Under the pieces are notes generated by a model. The model was not told the DNA's origin and made no database searches. It saw only the letters and a program-made list of their open reading frames with translations. DNA of 6,409 nt from an uncultured Lachnospiraceae bacterium (GTDB lineage: Bacteria; Bacillota_A; Clostridia; Lachnospirales; Lachnospiraceae): contig USDU01000153.1 in the NCBI GenBank assembly GCA_900553635.1, positions 1 to 6,409 on the forward strand, in the 5' to 3' direction. The translations under genes were made by a program, and so were the position numbers. Below, one piece after another: positions 5,601 to 6,409 of this stretch; positions within the stretch are counted from its first letter, which is position 1; every line of letters begins with the position of its first letter.

Positions 5601-6409
5601 ATGGACATGACGGGATACGAGCTTTTGTGGCTCTTTTTTACATACAGCTTTGCGGGCTGGGTGACTGGCACGGCCGGAGCGGCGGCGCGGCAGAGAAAAT
5701 TTGTGGATGTGGGCTTTCTCTATGGTCCCTGGTGTCCTGCTTACGGCGTGGGCGGACTGTTATTTGCCATTTTCCTGACAGAGCTTCGTGACAGCCTGTT
5801 TTTCCTGTTTGTGGGCGGCGTGATTCTTTCTTTTATTGTGACCTATACGACCGGCTTCGTGCTGGAGCGGATTTTCCATCGGAAATGGTGGGATTTCTCC
5901 CGGAAACGCTTCCAGTTCGGCGGCTATGTGAGCCTGCCCTGGTCGGTGGTGTGGGGTCTGCTTGGAGTACTCTGCATCCGTTTTGTGAATCCGTTTTTAC
6001 GGGATATGCTGAAGCTTTTACCCCATGGGGTCGGAAAAATCATTCTACTTGTGCTTGGTATCATTTTCATTATGGATTTTGTCGGCACACTGGTGGGAAT
6101 CCTGAAGGTGAGATCCAGCGTGAAAAAGGCGTCTCTGCTGTATGGCGTGGCGGAGAATCTGCAGAAAACCTCTGATGAGATGGGCGGAAAGCTGACAGCC
6201 TTTGTGCTGCGCCGTATGGAGCGGGCCTATCCGAGGCTGGCGGCTGAAGAGCTTCTTAGAGCCAGACGGGAGCAGGAAAAGGAAGCGGACGCGGCGCGGG
6301 CGAAGGCAGGCATCTTTGCGGTGGGCTGCTGCTTTTATAAGCTGGTGTGCCTGTTTTTGCTGGGCGCGTTCCTGGGCGATATCACCGAAACCATTTTCTG
6401 CTATGTGAC
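5601..6409 (+). CDS. CmpB-family (putative ABC-transporter type IV) membrane protein, C-terminus outside window
   Basis: The frame is open from ATG 5601 to the window end (269 residues seen). AGGAGG (5587-5592) sits eight bases before this ATG; the ATG at 5596 runs into a stop after four codons. The N-terminal half matches the PF06541 family of clostridial membrane proteins of unproven function: YSFAGW (15-20), RKFVDVGFLYGPWCPAYG (32-49), HRKWWDFS (93-100) and GGYVSLPWSVVWG (107-119). About five membrane segments lie near residues 6-24, 43-60, 66-88, 108-127 and 144-168. A charged cytoplasmic-looking region follows (169-235, rich in Arg, Glu and Lys), then a new membrane segment with FLGDITETIF (258-267) that resembles the start of a second copy. 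The family usually has Glu after GWxx; here G23 occupies that place. The ABC-transporter label is historical: no ATPase motif is present. Function unknown. Confidence 0.8.
   Translation, partial: MDMTGYELLWLFFTYSFAGWVTGTAGAAARQRKFVDVGFLYGPWCPAYGVGGLLFAIFLTELRDSLFFLFVGGVILSFIVTYTTGFVLERIFHRKWWDFSRKRFQFGGYVSLPWSVVWGLLGVLCIRFVNPFLRDMLKLLPHGVGKIILLVLGIIFIMDFVGTLVGILKVRSSVKKASLLYGVAENLQKTSDEMGGKLTAFVLRRMERAYPRLAAEELLRARREQEKEADAARAKAGIFAVGCCFYKLVCLFLLGAFLGDITETIFCYV

Noticed and set aside
5459..6175. Plus-strand frames of 110 and 96 codons overlapping the regulator end and the CmpB-family gene
   Set aside because: They are in other frames of the real genes; the 5601 frame has the ribosome site and the family motifs, and stays open to the window end.

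Overview
The window reads as an ordinary chromosomal stretch of an anaerobic Firmicute, most likely a clostridium of the Lachnospiraceae type. This is inferred from purine-rich AGGAGG-type ribosome sites, the MetV-MetF pair, a two-copy CmpB-family membrane protein and a mixed GC content (GC-rich genes with AT-rich promoter gaps). No ribosomal or other taxonomic marker is present, so the family-level call is tentative.

Layout. (1) 2-1570, plus strand: the last ~520 codons of a RecQ DNA helicase whose N-terminus lies outside the window. (2) 1571-1814: an AT-rich gap of 244 bases with short repeats, a sigma-70-type promoter and a leader that can fold in two mutually exclusive ways. (3) 1815-3388, plus strand: metV and metF, overlapping by one base, encoding an iron-sulfur partner and the catalytic subunit of a 5,10-methylene-THF reductase of the MetVF type. 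(4) 3433-3469: a strong hairpin between convergent transcription units. (5) 3508-4559, minus strand: azlC-azlD, overlapping by four bases, a two-component branched-chain amino acid exporter. (6) 4560-4667: a compact divergent promoter/operator region. (7) 4668-5549, plus strand: a LysR-family regulator, probably controlling azlCD. (8) 5601-6409, plus strand: the start of a CmpB-family membrane protein (PF06541 type), still open at the window end.

How the genes fit together. metV and metF form one operon for the methylene-THF to methyl-THF step, used for methionine synthesis and, in acetogens, for the methyl branch of the Wood-Ljungdahl pathway. The regulator and azlCD form a classic divergent regulator/exporter module. 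recQ and the CmpB-family gene look like unrelated neighbours. I see no transposase, integrase, CRISPR array, tRNA, rRNA or defence or toxin module. The most interesting items are regulatory: the metVF leader and the shared -35 palindrome of the divergent promoters. I do not see a convincing undescribed multi-gene system here.
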